Below, piece by piece: positions 1-9,494 of a stretch of 64,000 nucleotides of DNA. This DNA comes from Cellulomonas edaphi. Lineage in GTDB: Bacteria; Actinomycetota; Actinomycetes; Actinomycetales; Cellulomonadaceae. The notes under the pieces are model-generated. The model was given only the letters and a program-made list of their open reading frames with translations, searched no databases and was not told the origin of the DNA. The stretch is from assembly GCF_030362815.1 (NCBI RefSeq), contig NZ_JAUCGR010000001.1:798024-862023 (forward strand). The letters are read 5' to 3'. Numbering within the stretch: the stretch's first letter is position 1; the number at the start of each line of letters is the position of its first letter. The translations under genes and the position numbers were made by a program.

Positions 1-1709
1 CGGTGAACCCGCAGCCGTCCTGGTGGTCGGGCCTGCTGGGCATCGTGATCCCGTTCATCATCATCCTGGCCGTCTTCTGGTTCCTCATGTCGAACATGCA
101 GGGCGGCGGCTCGAAGGTGATGAGCTTCGGCAAGTCGCGCGCCAAGCTGGCCAACAAGGAGTCGCCGCAGGTCACGTTCGCGGACGTCGCCGGGGTCGAC
201 GAGGCTCTCGACGAGCTGCAGGAGATCAAGGAGTTCCTCTCCGAGCCGGCCAAGTTCCTCGCGGTCGGCGCCAAGATCCCCAAGGGCGTGCTGCTGTACG
301 GCCCGCCCGGAACCGGCAAGACGCTGCTGGCCCGCGCGGTCGCGGGCGAGGCGGGCGTGCCGTTCTACTCCATCTCGGGCTCGGACTTCGTCGAGATGTT
401 CGTCGGCGTGGGCGCGAGCCGCGTGCGTGACCTGTTCCAGCAGGCCAAGGAGAACAGCCCCGCCATCATCTTCGTCGACGAGATCGACGCCGTGGGTCGT
501 CACCGCGGCGCGGGCCTCGGCGGCGGCCACGACGAGCGCGAGCAGACTCTCAACCAGATGCTGGTCGAGATGGACGGCTTCGACGTCAAGACGAACGTCA
601 TCCTCATCGCGGCGACCAACCGCCCCGACATCCTCGACCCCGCGCTGCTGCGCCCCGGCCGGTTCGACCGCCAGGTGGCCGTGGACCCGCCCGACCTCAA
701 GGGCCGCGAGCGGATCCTGCAGGTGCACGCCAAGGGCAAGCCCATGGCGCCGCACGTCGACCTGCTCGCCGTGGCGCGTCGCACGCCCGGGTTCACGGGT
801 GCCGACCTGGCCAACGTGCTCAACGAGGCGGCCCTGCTCACCGCGCGGCACAACGCGCAGGTCATCGACGACAACGCGCTCGACGAGGCCATCGACCGCG
901 TCATCGCCGGACCGCAGAAGCGCACGCGGGCGATGAACATCAAGGAGCAGAAGATCACCGCGTACCACGAGGGCGGGCACGCCCTGGTGGCGGCGGCGCT
1001 GCGGTACACCGACCCGGTGACCAAGGTGACGATCCTGCCGCGAGGGCGCGCGCTGGGCTACACGATGGTCATGCCGCTCGAGGACAAGTACTCCACGACG
1101 CGCAACGAGCTGCTCGACCAGCTCGCCTACGCGATGGGTGGCCGTGTCGCCGAGGAGCTCGTGTTCCACGACCCCACGACGGGCGCGAGCAACGACATCG
1201 AGAAGGCCACCGCCACCGCGCGTCGCATGGTGACGCAGTTCGGCATGAGCGCCCGCCTGGGCGCCATCCGCCTGGGTGCCGAGTCCTCGGAGATGTTCCT
1301 GGGCCGCGACGTGGGGCACCAGCGCGACTACTCCGAGGACGTCGCCGGGTCGATCGACCTCGAGGTGCGCGCCCTGATCGAGCGCGCGCACGACGAGGCG
1401 TGGGAGGTGCTGGTCGAGTACCGCGACGTGCTCGACGAGCTGGTGCTCGAGCTCCTGGAGAAGGAGACCCTGAACGCCGAGCAGCTGGCGCGCATCTTCG
1501 CCCCCGTGGTCAAGCGCGAGCCCCGCACGGTGTGGCTCTCGAGCGACCAGCGCGCGGTCTCCGACCGGCCGCCCGTGCTGGGGCCCGGCGAGAAGAAGCT
1601 GCTCAACGGCCACGCGACTGTCCCCGAGGACGAGGCCGCGGCGGCCCACGAGGAGCACCCCGCCACCGAGGTCATCGAGGTCCCTCCGACGCAGACCCCG
1701 GACGCCTGA
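1..1709 (+). CDS. ftsH: ATP-dependent zinc metalloprotease FtsH (5' end outside window)
   Basis: Membrane-anchored AAA+ protease that extracts and degrades misfolded membrane proteins and some regulators. The window opens inside the gene: the visible 568 residues begin just before the second transmembrane segment (about 12-31), so the first helix and the extracytoplasmic loop lie to the left, and the apparent GTG at base 3 is not a real start. In fragment numbering, Walker A GPPGTGKT is at 100-107, Walker B IIFVDE at 155-160, the second region of homology ends near 222, and the zinc motif HEGGH is at 322-326. The stop overlaps the folE start (TGATG), so it heads a co-transcribed folate operon, as in mycobacteria. 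Confidence 0.97.
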   Translation, partial: VNPQPSWWSGLLGIVIPFIIILAVFWFLMSNMQGGGSKVMSFGKSRAKLANKESPQVTFADVAGVDEALDELQEIKEFLSEPAKFLAVGAKIPKGVLLYGPPGTGKTLLARAVAGEAGVPFYSISGSDFVEMFVGVGASRVRDLFQQAKENSPAIIFVDEIDAVGRHRGAGLGGGHDEREQTLNQMLVEMDGFDVKTNVILIAATNRPDILDPALLRPGRFDRQVAVDPPDLKGRERILQVHAKGKPMAPHVDLLAVARRTPGFTGADLANVLNEAALLTARHNAQVIDDNALDEAIDRVIAGPQKRTRAMNIKEQKITAYHEGGHALVAAALRYTDPVTKVTILPRGRALGYTMVMPLEDKYSTTRNELLDQLAYAMGGRVAEELVFHDPTTGASNDIEKATATARRMVTQFGMSARLGAIRLGAESSEMFLGRDVGHQRDYSEDVAGSIDLEVRALIERAHDEAWEVLVEYRDVLDELVLELLEKETLNAEQLARIFAPVVKREPRTVWLSSDQRAVSDRPPVLGPGEKKLLNGHATVPEDEAAAAHEEHPATEVIEVPPTQTPDA

Positions 1710-2311
1710 TGGTCGACCCGGTGAGCGCGCCCGGCAACGCCGTGGGCGAGTACGACCAGGATAGGGTCGAGGCGGCCATCCGCGAGCTGCTCCTCGCGGT
1801 CGGTGAGGACCCCGACCGCGAGGGACTGCGGGAGACCCCGGCGCGCGTCGCGCGGTCCTACCGCGAGATCTTCGCCGGCCTCTTCCAGGAGCCGGCCGAC
1901 GTCCTGACCACCACGTTCGACCTCGGTCACGAGGAGATGGTGCTGGTCAAGGACATCGAGGTGTACTCCACGTGCGAGCACCACCTGGTGCCGTTCCACG
2001 GCGTCGCCCACGTCGGCTACATCCCGGGTGCCGACGGGCGGATCACCGGGCTGTCCAAGCTCGCGCGCCTCGTGGACGTCTACGCGCGTCGGCCGCAGGT
2101 GCAGGAGCGGCTCACGTCGCAGATCGCCGACGCGCTGGTCGAGGCGCTCCAGCCGCGCGGGGTGCTGGTGGTCGTGGAGTGCGAGCACCTGTGCATGTCG
2201 ATGCGCGGCGTGCGCAAGCCCGGCTCGCGCACGGTCACGTCGGCCGTGCGCGGTCAGATGCGCGACGTCGCGACCCGGGCCGAGGCCATGAGCCTGGTCA
2301 TCGGTCGCTGA
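1709..2311 (+). CDS. folE: GTP cyclohydrolase I
   Basis: Converts GTP to 7,8-dihydroneopterin triphosphate, the first step of folate synthesis, in the cytosol. The 200 residues show the family signatures: the zinc-site segment [12 protein letters not shown], the [13 protein letters not shown] region, and the C-terminal [16 protein letters not shown] with the second zinc cysteine. The ATG overlaps the ftsH stop, so translation is coupled and the start is well fixed. Length is normal for the family. A 35-nt gap follows before folP, and that gap carries its own promoter-like box. Confidence 0.97.
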   Translation: MVDPVSAPGNAVGEYDQDRVEAAIRELLLAVGEDPDREGLRETPARVARSYREIFAGLFQEPADVLTTTFDLGHEEMVLVKDIEVYSTCEHHLVPFHGVAHVGYIPGADGRITGLSKLARLVDVYARRPQVQERLTSQIADALVEALQPRGVLVVVECEHLCMSMRGVRKPGSRTVTSAVRGQMRDVATRAEAMSLVIGR

Positions 2312-2333
2312 CCGCCGCTCCGGCACGCCGCCC

Positions 2334-2339
2334 TACGAT
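2334..2339 (+). promoter_or_regulatory. Leaderless-type -10 box before folP
   Basis: TACGAT ends 7 nt before the folP GTG at 2347. A TANNNT box at this distance puts the transcription start at or next to the start codon, so folP may also be transcribed independently of ftsH-folE. No Shine-Dalgarno sequence is visible. Confidence 0.5.
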
Positions 2340-2346
2340 CGCTGAC

Positions 2347-3279
2347 GTGAGTCCCCTCGGCCCGCCGCGGCTGCCGGCGCACCTCGCGCGCGGGCGCACG
2401 CTCGTGATGGGCGTGGTCAACGTGACGCCCGACTCCTTCTCCGACGGAGGGCGCTGGTACACGCCCGCGGCGGCCGTCGCGCACGGGCTCACGCTGCTCG
2501 AGCAGGGCGCGGACCTCCTCGACGTGGGCGGCGAGTCGACCCGCCCCGGCGCCCGCCGCGTCCCGGTCGACGAGGAGCTGCAGCGCGTGCTGCCCGTGGT
2601 CGAGGCGCTCGTGGACCGCGGCGCGCCCGTGAGCGTGGACACCACGCGGGCGCAGGTCGCGCGCGCCGCCGTCGACCGCGGGGCGGTGCTGGTCAACGAC
2701 GTCTCCGGCGGGCTCGCTGATGACGACATGGCTCGGGTGATCGCGGAGACCGGCGTCACCTACGTGGCGATGCACTGGCGGGGCCACGCGGACGTCATGG
2801 ACGAGCTGGCCGACTACGACGACGTCGTCACCGACGTGCGGCACGAGCTCGCGCAGCGCCGGGCGGTGCTGCGCAGCCATGGAGTCCACGACGACCAGGT
2901 GGTGCTGGACCCCGGCCTGGGCTTCGCGAAGCCGGGCGCCAGCAACTGGCCGCTGCTGGCCCGGTTGCCGGAGCTCGTGGCGGACGGCTTCCCGGTGCTG
3001 GTGGGCGCCAGCCGCAAGCGGTTCCTGGGCCACCTGCTCGCCGATGCGGACGGCACCCCGGCGCCGCCCCTGGCCCGTGACGGGGCGACCGCCGCGGTGA
3101 CCGCGCTCGCCGCGGTGCACGGGGCTTGGTGCGTCCGGGTCCATGATGTTCCCGCCTCGGTCGACGCGGTGCGCGTGGCGGCGGCATGGCAGTCTGCGCA
3201 GCAGCCTGCGCCGGGATCGGGTGTGGACGACGAGCTCGCTGTCGACGACGAGGCGAGGACAGGAGGGACGGGCCCGTGA
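2347..3279 (+). CDS. folP: Dihydropteroate synthase
   Basis: Condenses 6-hydroxymethyl-dihydropterin diphosphate with p-aminobenzoate to give dihydropteroate; this is the sulfonamide target. The TIM-barrel signatures are present: MGVVNVTPDSFSDGG near the N-terminus, DVGGESTRPGA, the NDVSGG strand, DPGLGFAKPGASNW and VGASRKRFLG. The GTG at 2347 places the first motif about 20 residues in, as in homologues. The last 30 residues (after AAAWQSAQQPA) form a low-complexity acidic tail. The stop overlaps the next gene's GTG (GTGA), so coupling to folB-folK is expected. Confidence 0.96.
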   Translation: MSPLGPPRLPAHLARGRTLVMGVVNVTPDSFSDGGRWYTPAAAVAHGLTLLEQGADLLDVGGESTRPGARRVPVDEELQRVLPVVEALVDRGAPVSVDTTRAQVARAAVDRGAVLVNDVSGGLADDDMARVIAETGVTYVAMHWRGHADVMDELADYDDVVTDVRHELAQRRAVLRSHGVHDDQVVLDPGLGFAKPGASNWPLLARLPELVADGFPVLVGASRKRFLGHLLADADGTPAPPLARDGATAAVTALAAVHGAWCVRVHDVPASVDAVRVAAAWQSAQQPAPGSGVDDELAVDDEARTGGTGP

Positions 3280-4547
3280 GCCAGTTCGACGAAGGTGCCG
3301 TGGCGGACGACCAGCGACGCAAGCTGGACCAGATCCGCCTGACGGGCATCACCGCGACGGGTTACCACGGCGTGTTCGAGCACGAGCGCCGGGAGGGCCA
3401 GACGTTCGTCGCGGACGTCGTGGTGCACCTCGACACGCGCCGGGCGGCCGCCCGCGACGACCTCGCCCACACGCTCAACTACGGCGAGCTCGCCGTCCAG
3501 GTCTCGGCCGTCCTGTCGGGGGAGCCGGTCGACCTCATCGAGACGGTCGCCGAGCGGATCGCCGCGACGGTGCTCGCGCACGCCCTGGTGCAGGCCGTGG
3601 ACGTCAGCGTGCACAAGCCCCAGGCGCCCATCGAGGTGCCCTTCGGCGACGTGGTGGTGGCGATCCGTCGCGACCGCACCAAGCTCCCCGCCGCGGAGCC
3701 GTACACGGCGCGGTCGGCCGCCGGAGCGGAAGCCGCCGCGCCGGCACCGGGAGGCCCGGTACCCGCAGGCCCGGCACCCGCCACCGTCGCACCCGCAGGG
3801 CCCACGCCCACCGCCGCGCTGCCCGCGGTGCCGGCCCCGACCCCTGCCGCGCCCCTCGCGCCCACGGCGGGCGTCGACAACCCGAGCGGCCCGGTGATCG
3901 TCGCGCCCGCGCCGCGCGGAGCGCTGCCCGACGGCGTCGCGGCGCGCCCGGTCGACGGCGAGGTCGTCGTCGACGCGTTCGACCGCACGCCGGACGCTCC
4001 CGTGGACGTGGTGCTCGCGCTCGGCTCGAACCTCGGCGCCCCGCAGGACACCCTGCGCCGGGCTGTCTCCGACCTCGGCGCGATCCCGGGAGTCCAGGTG
4101 GTCGACGTGTCGCCCCTGGCCCGCACGGCCCCCGTGGGCGGCCCCGAGCAGCCCGACTTCCTCAACGCCGTGGTGCTCGCGCGCACGGTGCTGTCCGCCC
4201 GTGACCTGCTGCGCGCCACGCAGGCGGTCGAGCAGGCGCACGGCCGGGAGCGGCACGAGCACTGGGGCCCGCGCACCCTGGACGTCGACATCATCGTGTA
4301 CGGGGGCCTCACCGCGGTCGCGGACGACCTCGAGGTGCCGCACCCGCGGGCCCACGAGCGCGCGTTCGTGCTGCAGCCGTGGGCGCAGGTGGCCCCCGAC
4401 GCGGTGCTGCCCGGGCTCGGCGGCGGACCGGTCGCCGTCCTCGCCGCGACGGCCCCGGACCGGGACGGCGTGCGGTGGCTGGCCCTCGACTGGCTGACGG
4501 CACCGACGACGCCCGCCGATCCCGCCGGCGACGTGCAGCCGGCGTGA
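3276..4547 (+). CDS. Fused dihydroneopterin aldolase / HPPK (FolB-FolK)
   Basis: One 423-residue chain carrying two successive folate enzymes. Residues about 15-136 are dihydroneopterin aldolase (ITATGYHGVFEHERREGQ, the TLNYGELA region, VHKPQAPI). Residues about 242-400 are 6-hydroxymethyl-dihydropterin pyrophosphokinase (LALGSNLG, RTAPVGGPEQPDFLNAV, and the WGPRTLDVDII motif with its metal-binding DVD). Between them lies a linker of roughly 100 residues that is almost only Ala, Pro, Gly and Thr. The GTG overlaps the folP stop and the stop overlaps the next GTG, so both coupling points are tight. Two separate genes are the common arrangement; a frameshift cannot explain this because both domains share one frame. 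Confidence 0.93.
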   Translation: MSQFDEGAVADDQRRKLDQIRLTGITATGYHGVFEHERREGQTFVADVVVHLDTRRAAARDDLAHTLNYGELAVQVSAVLSGEPVDLIETVAERIAATVLAHALVQAVDVSVHKPQAPIEVPFGDVVVAIRRDRTKLPAAEPYTARSAAGAEAAAPAPGGPVPAGPAPATVAPAGPTPTAALPAVPAPTPAAPLAPTAGVDNPSGPVIVAPAPRGALPDGVAARPVDGEVVVDAFDRTPDAPVDVVLALGSNLGAPQDTLRRAVSDLGAIPGVQVVDVSPLARTAPVGGPEQPDFLNAVVLARTVLSARDLLRATQAVEQAHGRERHEHWGPRTLDVDIIVYGGLTAVADDLEVPHPRAHERAFVLQPWAQVAPDAVLPGLGGGPVAVLAATAPDRDGVRWLALDWLTAPTTPADPAGDVQPA

Positions 4548-5017
4548 TCAGCCGGACCCGCTGGACCACGCTCGTCGCCGTCGCGCTCGGCGTCGGCGCG
4601 GTCACCTGGTGGCTGCTCGAGTCGTTGAGGGACCGCGGCACCACGATCCCCGAGGTCTCGTGGCTGGTGGGCCCGGTGGAGCTGCTCATCGCCGGCGTGG
4701 TGCTGTCCATGGGCTGGGCCGTACGCCAGTTCCTGCGCGGGAAGCGCCCGACCCTCAACCCCATCCGCGCGGCCCGCACCGCGGTATTGGCCAAGGCGTG
4801 CGCCTACACGGGCGCGATGCTCGTGGGCTGGTACGGCGGACAGCTCGCGGTGCGCCTCGGTGCGCTCGACATGCCCGCCTCCGCCCCTCGCGCGTGGGCG
4901 GCGGGGCTCGCCACCGCGGGCGCGCTCGCGATGGCGGTCGTGGGGCTGGTCGCGGAGGGCTTCTGCCGCGTCCCGCCGGCGGAGCCGCACGTCGAGGTCG
5001 GCCCCGCGGCCCGGTAG
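4544..5017 (+). CDS. DUF3180 family membrane protein
   Basis: A 157-residue protein with four predicted membrane helices (about residues 8-25, 38-56, 82-100 and 117-136). Family DUF3180 is found in actinobacteria directly after folK, as with Rv3605c in mycobacteria; its function is not known. The GTG overlaps the folB-folK stop (GTGA), so it is probably translated together with the folate enzymes. A role tied to pterin or folate metabolism is only suggested by position. Confidence 0.85.
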   Translation: MISRTRWTTLVAVALGVGAVTWWLLESLRDRGTTIPEVSWLVGPVELLIAGVVLSMGWAVRQFLRGKRPTLNPIRAARTAVLAKACAYTGAMLVGWYGGQLAVRLGALDMPASAPRAWAAGLATAGALAMAVVGLVAEGFCRVPPAEPHVEVGPAAR

Positions 5018-5052
5018 GACGTGCAGGTCGCGGCCGGTGCAAGGATGGGCGC

Positions 5053-5538
5053 ATGAGCGAACCGTTCGACCCGGCGGACGTCACCTGGACCCGCGTCTCG
5101 CCCCGCCTGGCCGCGGCACGGATCACCACCACGAGCATCGTGTTCGGGGTGCCGCTGCTGATCCTCGTCGTCGTGGCCGTGCTCACCGGCGAGCCCTGGG
5201 TGTGGCTGCCGGTCGCCGTGCTCGCGGCCGTGCTGCTCTGGCTCGTGCTGCTGATCGGCCGCCAGGTGCGCGCCATCGGGTACGCCGAGCGCGCCGACGA
5301 CCTGCTGGTGCGCCGCGGCATCATGTTCCGCGAGCTCGTCGTGGTGCCCTACGGCCGCATGCAGTACGTCGACGTCAGCGCCGGCCCGCTCGCCCGCAAG
5401 TTCGGCATCGCCGCGGTGCAGCTGCACACCGCGTCGCCCGCCACCACGGCCACGATCGACGGGCTGGCACCCGAGGAGGCCGCGCGCCTGCGGGAGCGCC
5501 TGGCGTCGCGGGGCGAGGCGCGGCTGGCGGGTCTGTGA
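5053..5538 (+). CDS. PH-domain membrane protein (bPH2, YdbS-like)
   Basis: A 161-residue protein with two membrane helices (about 24-44 and 49-69) followed by a bacterial pleckstrin-homology domain of the YdbS type (DDLLVRRGIMFRELVVVPYG, then RMQYVDVSAGPLARKFG). The segment AAGCAAGGATGGGCGC-like leader before the ATG can be read either as an AGGA ribosome site or as a -10 box of a leaderless start. The stop overlaps the next GTG, which starts a larger protein of the same family. The B. subtilis YdbS/YdbT pair is arranged similarly. Exact function is unknown. Confidence 0.85.
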   Translation: MSEPFDPADVTWTRVSPRLAAARITTTSIVFGVPLLILVVVAVLTGEPWVWLPVAVLAAVLLWLVLLIGRQVRAIGYAERADDLLVRRGIMFRELVVVPYGRMQYVDVSAGPLARKFGIAAVQLHTASPATTATIDGLAPEEAARLRERLASRGEARLAGL

Positions 5539-7085
5539 CCACCGACGACGTGCGTGCGAACTCCGCGACCACCGGGGGTCCGACCGGCCCGGTCCCGGCG
5601 GCCGTCACGGACGCCGCCGCCGAGGCCGCGGCCGACGCGGCGGTCGCCGCCGAGCGCGTCGACGCGACCGCGTGGCGGCGCATGCATCCCGTCACGCCGG
5701 CGATCAAGGCGTGGAAGGTGTTCGTCGCGGTGCTGGCGATCGTCGGCTACCAGCTGCTGGACAACCTGGACGCGCTGGAGCAGGTCCGCCACGTGTGGCT
5801 CGTCCTGGTCGCCGCGCTGGTGGCCGTCGGGCTCGTCGGGCTCGTCTACTCGGCACTCGCCTGGCGCTCGACGCGCTTCGCGGTGACCGACGACGCGGTG
5901 CACCTGCGCTCCGGCGTGCTGTTCCGTCAGCAGCGCCAGGCGCGGCTCGACCGCCTGCAGGCCGTCGACGTGGTGCAGCCGCTGCTCGCGCGGCTCGTCG
6001 GCCTGTCCGAGCTCAAGCTCGAGGTCGCGGGCGGCGCAGGCTCCGCGGTCTCGCTCGCGTTCCTCAAGGAGGACGACGCGGAGGTGCTCCGCGCGGAGCT
6101 GCTGGCGCTCGCCGCCGGGCTCCAGCGGCCGCACGCCGTGCGGGCCGAGGCCGAGCCGGAGGCGCTGCCCGCCGCCCTGCCGCGGGCCGCCTTCGCGGAC
6201 GCGCCCGAGCGGGCGATGTACGAGGTGCCGATGCCGCGCCTGCTGGTCGCCACCCTCCGGTCCGGAGCCATGGTGGGCCTCGCGGTGCTCGCGGTGGGTG
6301 CCGTCGTGGTCAGCATCCTCTCGCGGGACGTCGGCGCGGCCTTCGTGCTGGTGCCCGGCTTGTTCGCGTCGGCGGGGTTCATCTGGACGCGGATCAACCA
6401 GGGCGCGAGCTTCCGCGCGGCCCTCTCGCCCGACGGCATCCGCCTGCGTCACGGCCTGACGGAGTCCCGCGCCCAGACCGTGCCGCCGGGCCGCGTGCAG
6501 GCCATCCGCCTGAGCCAGAGCCCCTGGTGGCGAGCGCGCGACTGGTGGCGCATCGAGATCAACGTCGCGGGCTACGGCCACGGCGAGGACCAGGCGCGCG
6601 AGACCGTGCTGCACCCCGTGGCGACGCTCGAGGAGGCCATGGTCGCGGTCTGGCTCGTGCTCCCGGACCTGGGGGTGGACAGCCCGCAGGCGACGCTGGA
6701 CGCCGCGCTGCACGGTCGCGACCAGGACGGCGGCTTCACGGCGGCCCCGCGCGCGGCTCGGTGGGTGGACCCGATCGGCTGGCGGCGGCACGGCGTGCTG
6801 GTGACCGAGCGCGCCCTCCTGGCCCGCTCCGGTCGCGTCTTCCGGCAGCTCGACGTCGTCCCCCACGAGCGGACGCAGTCGCTCGGGCTCGCGCAGGGGC
6901 CGCTGCAGCGCCGGCTCGGGCTCGCGTCGTTCGTCGTGCACTCCACGCCCGGTCCGGTGAGCCCCTCGGTGGCGCACCTGGACGCCAAGGTCGCGGCCGC
7001 GCTGCTGGACGAGCAGGCGGCCCGCGCGCGCACCGCCCGAGCCGCGGCCGTCCCCGAGCAGTGGATGACGGGGCCGTCGGCATGA
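5535..7085 (+). CDS. PH-domain membrane protein (YdbT-like)
   Basis: A 516-residue protein with an Ala-rich N-terminus (about 1-45), membrane helices near 60-77 and 87-108 and again in the middle of the chain, and repeated bacterial PH modules ([20 protein letters not shown], then [19 protein letters not shown]; a second at [20 protein letters not shown]; a third near the C-terminus around [20 protein letters not shown]). This matches the YdbT family. It overlaps the smaller PH protein by 4 nt, so the two are likely partners in the membrane. The role is unknown. Confidence 0.85.
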   Translation: MTTDDVRANSATTGGPTGPVPAAVTDAAAEAAADAAVAAERVDATAWRRMHPVTPAIKAWKVFVAVLAIVGYQLLDNLDALEQVRHVWLVLVAALVAVGLVGLVYSALAWRSTRFAVTDDAVHLRSGVLFRQQRQARLDRLQAVDVVQPLLARLVGLSELKLEVAGGAGSAVSLAFLKEDDAEVLRAELLALAAGLQRPHAVRAEAEPEALPAALPRAAFADAPERAMYEVPMPRLLVATLRSGAMVGLAVLAVGAVVVSILSRDVGAAFVLVPGLFASAGFIWTRINQGASFRAALSPDGIRLRHGLTESRAQTVPPGRVQAIRLSQSPWWRARDWWRIEINVAGYGHGEDQARETVLHPVATLEEAMVAVWLVLPDLGVDSPQATLDAALHGRDQDGGFTAAPRAARWVDPIGWRRHGVLVTERALLARSGRVFRQLDVVPHERTQSLGLAQGPLQRRLGLASFVVHSTPGPVSPSVAHLDAKVAAALLDEQAARARTARAAAVPEQWMTGPSA

Positions 7086-8083
7086 CGGAACCCTCCCGGC
7101 GTCCCGGCCGGCTGGGCGTCGGCGTCGTCGGCGCGGGCCGCGTGGGTGCCGTGCTCGGCAACGCCCTGCGCGCGGCGGGCCACCCGGTGGTCGCCGTGAG
7201 CGCGATCTCGCACGCCTCGCGCGAGCGCGCCGAGCTGCTGCTGCCCGGCGTCCCCGTCGTGGAGGTCCCCGAGGTGGTGCGTCGCGCCGAGCTGGTGCTG
7301 CTCGCCGTCCCCGACGACGTGCTGCCGGGGCTGGTCCAGGGCCTGTCCGACCTGGGCGCGTGGCAGCCCGGCCAGATCGTGGCGCACACGTCGGGGCGGT
7401 TCGGCACCGACGTGCTCGCGCCGGCGCGCCCCGCCGGCGTCATCCCGCTCGCCCTGCACCCCGCCATGACGTTCACGGGCACGTCGCTCGACCTCGCCCG
7501 GCTGGTGGGCGCGTCGTTCGCCGTGACGGCGCCCGCGCCGGTCCTGCCCATCGGGCAGGCGCTCGTGGTCGAGGTGGGTGCGGAGCCCGTCGTCGTCGAC
7601 GAGGCCGACCGCGGGCTCTACCACGCGGCGCTCGCGCACGGGGCCAACCACCTGGTGGTGCTCGTCGCGCAGGCCGCCCAGGCGCTCGCGGCGGCCGGCG
7701 TCGACGACCCCGGTCGCCTGCTCACCCCGCTGCTGGAGGCGGCGCTGGACGGCGCCCTGCGTGCCGAGACGACCGTCGCCGAGCGGGGCGTCGGCGCGAT
7801 CGGAGCACTCACGGGGCCCGTGCGGCGCGGCGATGCCGGTACGGTGCGGGAGCACCAGGTGGCGCTAACGGCGTTCGCGGCCGCGACCGGCGCCGTGGAC
7901 GTGGTCGCCGACTACCGCGCGCTCGCGCGCTCGGCGGCCGGTCGGGCGCTCGCGGCGGGGCTCATCTCCGACGCCGCCGCCACCGGCGTGCTGGATGCGA
8001 TCCACGACACCCCGGTCGCGGGCATCGAACCGGGTGCGGGATCGTTGCAGCAGGAGGACGACCCGCAGGAGGACGAGGAATGA
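7082..8083 (+). CDS. Rossmann-fold DUF2520 oxidoreductase
   Basis: A 333-residue NAD(P)-binding protein. The dinucleotide motif [13 protein letters not shown] is near the N-terminus, HTSGRFG follows in the middle, and the [17 protein letters not shown] C-terminal helical region (here [15 protein letters not shown]) is typical of DUF2520. Family members sit directly upstream of panC in actinobacteria (Rv3603c in mycobacteria). From its place before panC-panD, a ketopantoate reductase role, as described for PanG proteins, is a reasonable inference but not proven here. The start overlaps the preceding stop and the stop overlaps panC (ATGA). Confidence 0.85.
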   Translation: MTEPSRRPGRLGVGVVGAGRVGAVLGNALRAAGHPVVAVSAISHASRERAELLLPGVPVVEVPEVVRRAELVLLAVPDDVLPGLVQGLSDLGAWQPGQIVAHTSGRFGTDVLAPARPAGVIPLALHPAMTFTGTSLDLARLVGASFAVTAPAPVLPIGQALVVEVGAEPVVVDEADRGLYHAALAHGANHLVVLVAQAAQALAAAGVDDPGRLLTPLLEAALDGALRAETTVAERGVGAIGALTGPVRRGDAGTVREHQVALTAFAAATGAVDVVADYRALARSAAGRALAAGLISDAAATGVLDAIHDTPVAGIEPGAGSLQQEDDPQEDEE

Positions 8084-8997
8084 CCACCCGGACCACGACG
8101 CTCGCGCGGACGCGTGACGAGCTCGCGGCTGCCCTCGTCGGGCAGGACCTGACCCCCGGACGTGGCCGCCCGTACCGCCGTGCCGTCGTCATGACCATGG
8201 GCGCGCTGCACGCCGGACACCTGTCCCTCGTCGAGCAGGCGCGGCAGCTCGCGGACCACGTGGTCGTCACGATCTTCGTCAACCCGTTGCAGTTCGGGCC
8301 CACGGAGGACCTGGCCCGCTACCCGCGCGACCTCGAGGCCGACCTCGCGCTGCTGACCGGTCCCCACCTGCTGGGTCCTGACGACGTCGTGTTCGCCCCC
8401 GACGTGGCCGTCATGTACCCCGGCGGCGACCCGGTGGTGCGCGTCTCCGCGGGCCGGATCGGGGACGTGCTCGAGGGCGCGGTCCGGCCCGGGCACCTGG
8501 ACGGCGTGCTCACCGTGGTGCTCAAGCTGCTGCACCTCACGCAGCCGGACGTGGCGCTGTTCGGCCAGAAGGACGCCCAGCAGCTCGCCGCCATCCGCCG
8601 GATGGTGCGCGACCTCGAGGTGCCGGTCGAGATCGTCGGCGCGGCCCTGGTGCGCGACGACGACGGGCTCGCGCTGTCCAGCCGCAACGCCTACCTCTCG
8701 CCCGAGCAGCGGACGAGCGCGCTCGCGCTCTCGGCCGCGCTCGCGGCCGGGGTCGCCGCGGCCGGCGACGGCGCCGACGCCGTGCGGGCCGCAGCGCGCG
8801 CCCGGCTGCACGCGGTCGACCACGCCGTCGACCACGTGGACTACGTCGCGCTCGTCGACCCGGACTCGTTCGACGAGGTGCCCGACGACCACTCCGGCGA
8901 GGCGCTGCTGCTGCTCGCGGCCCGCCTCGGCAGCACGCGACTCATCGACAACACCGCGCTCGTGCTGGGCGCACACCGACAGGAGGAGCGCGCGTGA
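8080..8997 (+). CDS. panC: Pantothenate synthetase
   Basis: Joins pantoate and beta-alanine with ATP to make pantothenate. The 305 residues carry the class I nucleotidyltransferase pattern: [17 protein letters not shown] (HIGH-like), [19 protein letters not shown], the [17 protein letters not shown] motif, and the KMSKS-like [13 protein letters not shown]. Length is normal. The ATG overlaps the DUF2520 stop and the TGA overlaps the panD GTG, so panC and panD, whose product supplies beta-alanine, are translationally coupled. Confidence 0.97.
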   Translation: MTTRTTTLARTRDELAAALVGQDLTPGRGRPYRRAVVMTMGALHAGHLSLVEQARQLADHVVVTIFVNPLQFGPTEDLARYPRDLEADLALLTGPHLLGPDDVVFAPDVAVMYPGGDPVVRVSAGRIGDVLEGAVRPGHLDGVLTVVLKLLHLTQPDVALFGQKDAQQLAAIRRMVRDLEVPVEIVGAALVRDDDGLALSSRNAYLSPEQRTSALALSAALAAGVAAAGDGADAVRAAARARLHAVDHAVDHVDYVALVDPDSFDEVPDDHSGEALLLLAARLGSTRLIDNTALVLGAHRQEERA

Positions 8998-9494
8998 CCA
9001 CCCTGCAGCGCACCATGATGACCGGCAAGATCCACCGCGCCACCGTGACCCAGGCCGACCTGCACTACGTCGGCTCGGTGACCGTGGACGCCGACCTGCT
9101 CGCCGCGGCGGACCTGCTGCCCGGCCAGCAGGTCGACATCGTCGACGTCACCAACGGCGCGCGCCTCACCACGTACGCCATCGCGGGCGAGGCCGGCTCG
9201 GGCCAGGTCTGCATCAACGGCGCGGCCGCGCACCTCATCCACCCGGGCGACGTCGTCATCCTCATCGCCTACGGCGTCATGTCCGACGCCGAGGCGCGCA
9301 CCTACGCACCCCACGTGGTGCTCGTCGACGCCGACAACCGGATCGTCGACCTGAGCGAGGACCCGGGGCAGGTGCCCGCTGAGTGGACCGAGCGCTCGGG
9401 GCTGGTGGCGAGCGGCGTCCCTTTCGCCCGAGGGCGTGACCTGGTCGAGCACCCGCACGACTTCCCGACGCCCGACGCCGGCATCGCTCGGTGA
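8994..9494 (+). CDS. panD: Aspartate 1-decarboxylase (pyruvoyl enzyme precursor)
   Basis: Makes beta-alanine from L-aspartate for pantothenate synthesis. The proenzyme self-cleaves at Gly27-Ser28 in the motif [10 protein letters not shown] to create the pyruvoyl group. Also seen are [17 protein letters not shown], the [10 protein letters not shown] strand and INGAAAHL. At 166 residues it has a C-terminal tail of about 30 residues beyond the usual length. GTG start overlaps the panC stop; the TGA overlaps nadB. The pathway reactants link the cluster: aspartate feeds both panD and nadB. Confidence 0.96.
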   Translation: MTTLQRTMMTGKIHRATVTQADLHYVGSVTVDADLLAAADLLPGQQVDIVDVTNGARLTTYAIAGEAGSGQVCINGAAAHLIHPGDVVILIAYGVMSDAEARTYAPHVVLVDADNRIVDLSEDPGQVPAEWTERSGLVASGVPFARGRDLVEHPHDFPTPDAGIAR

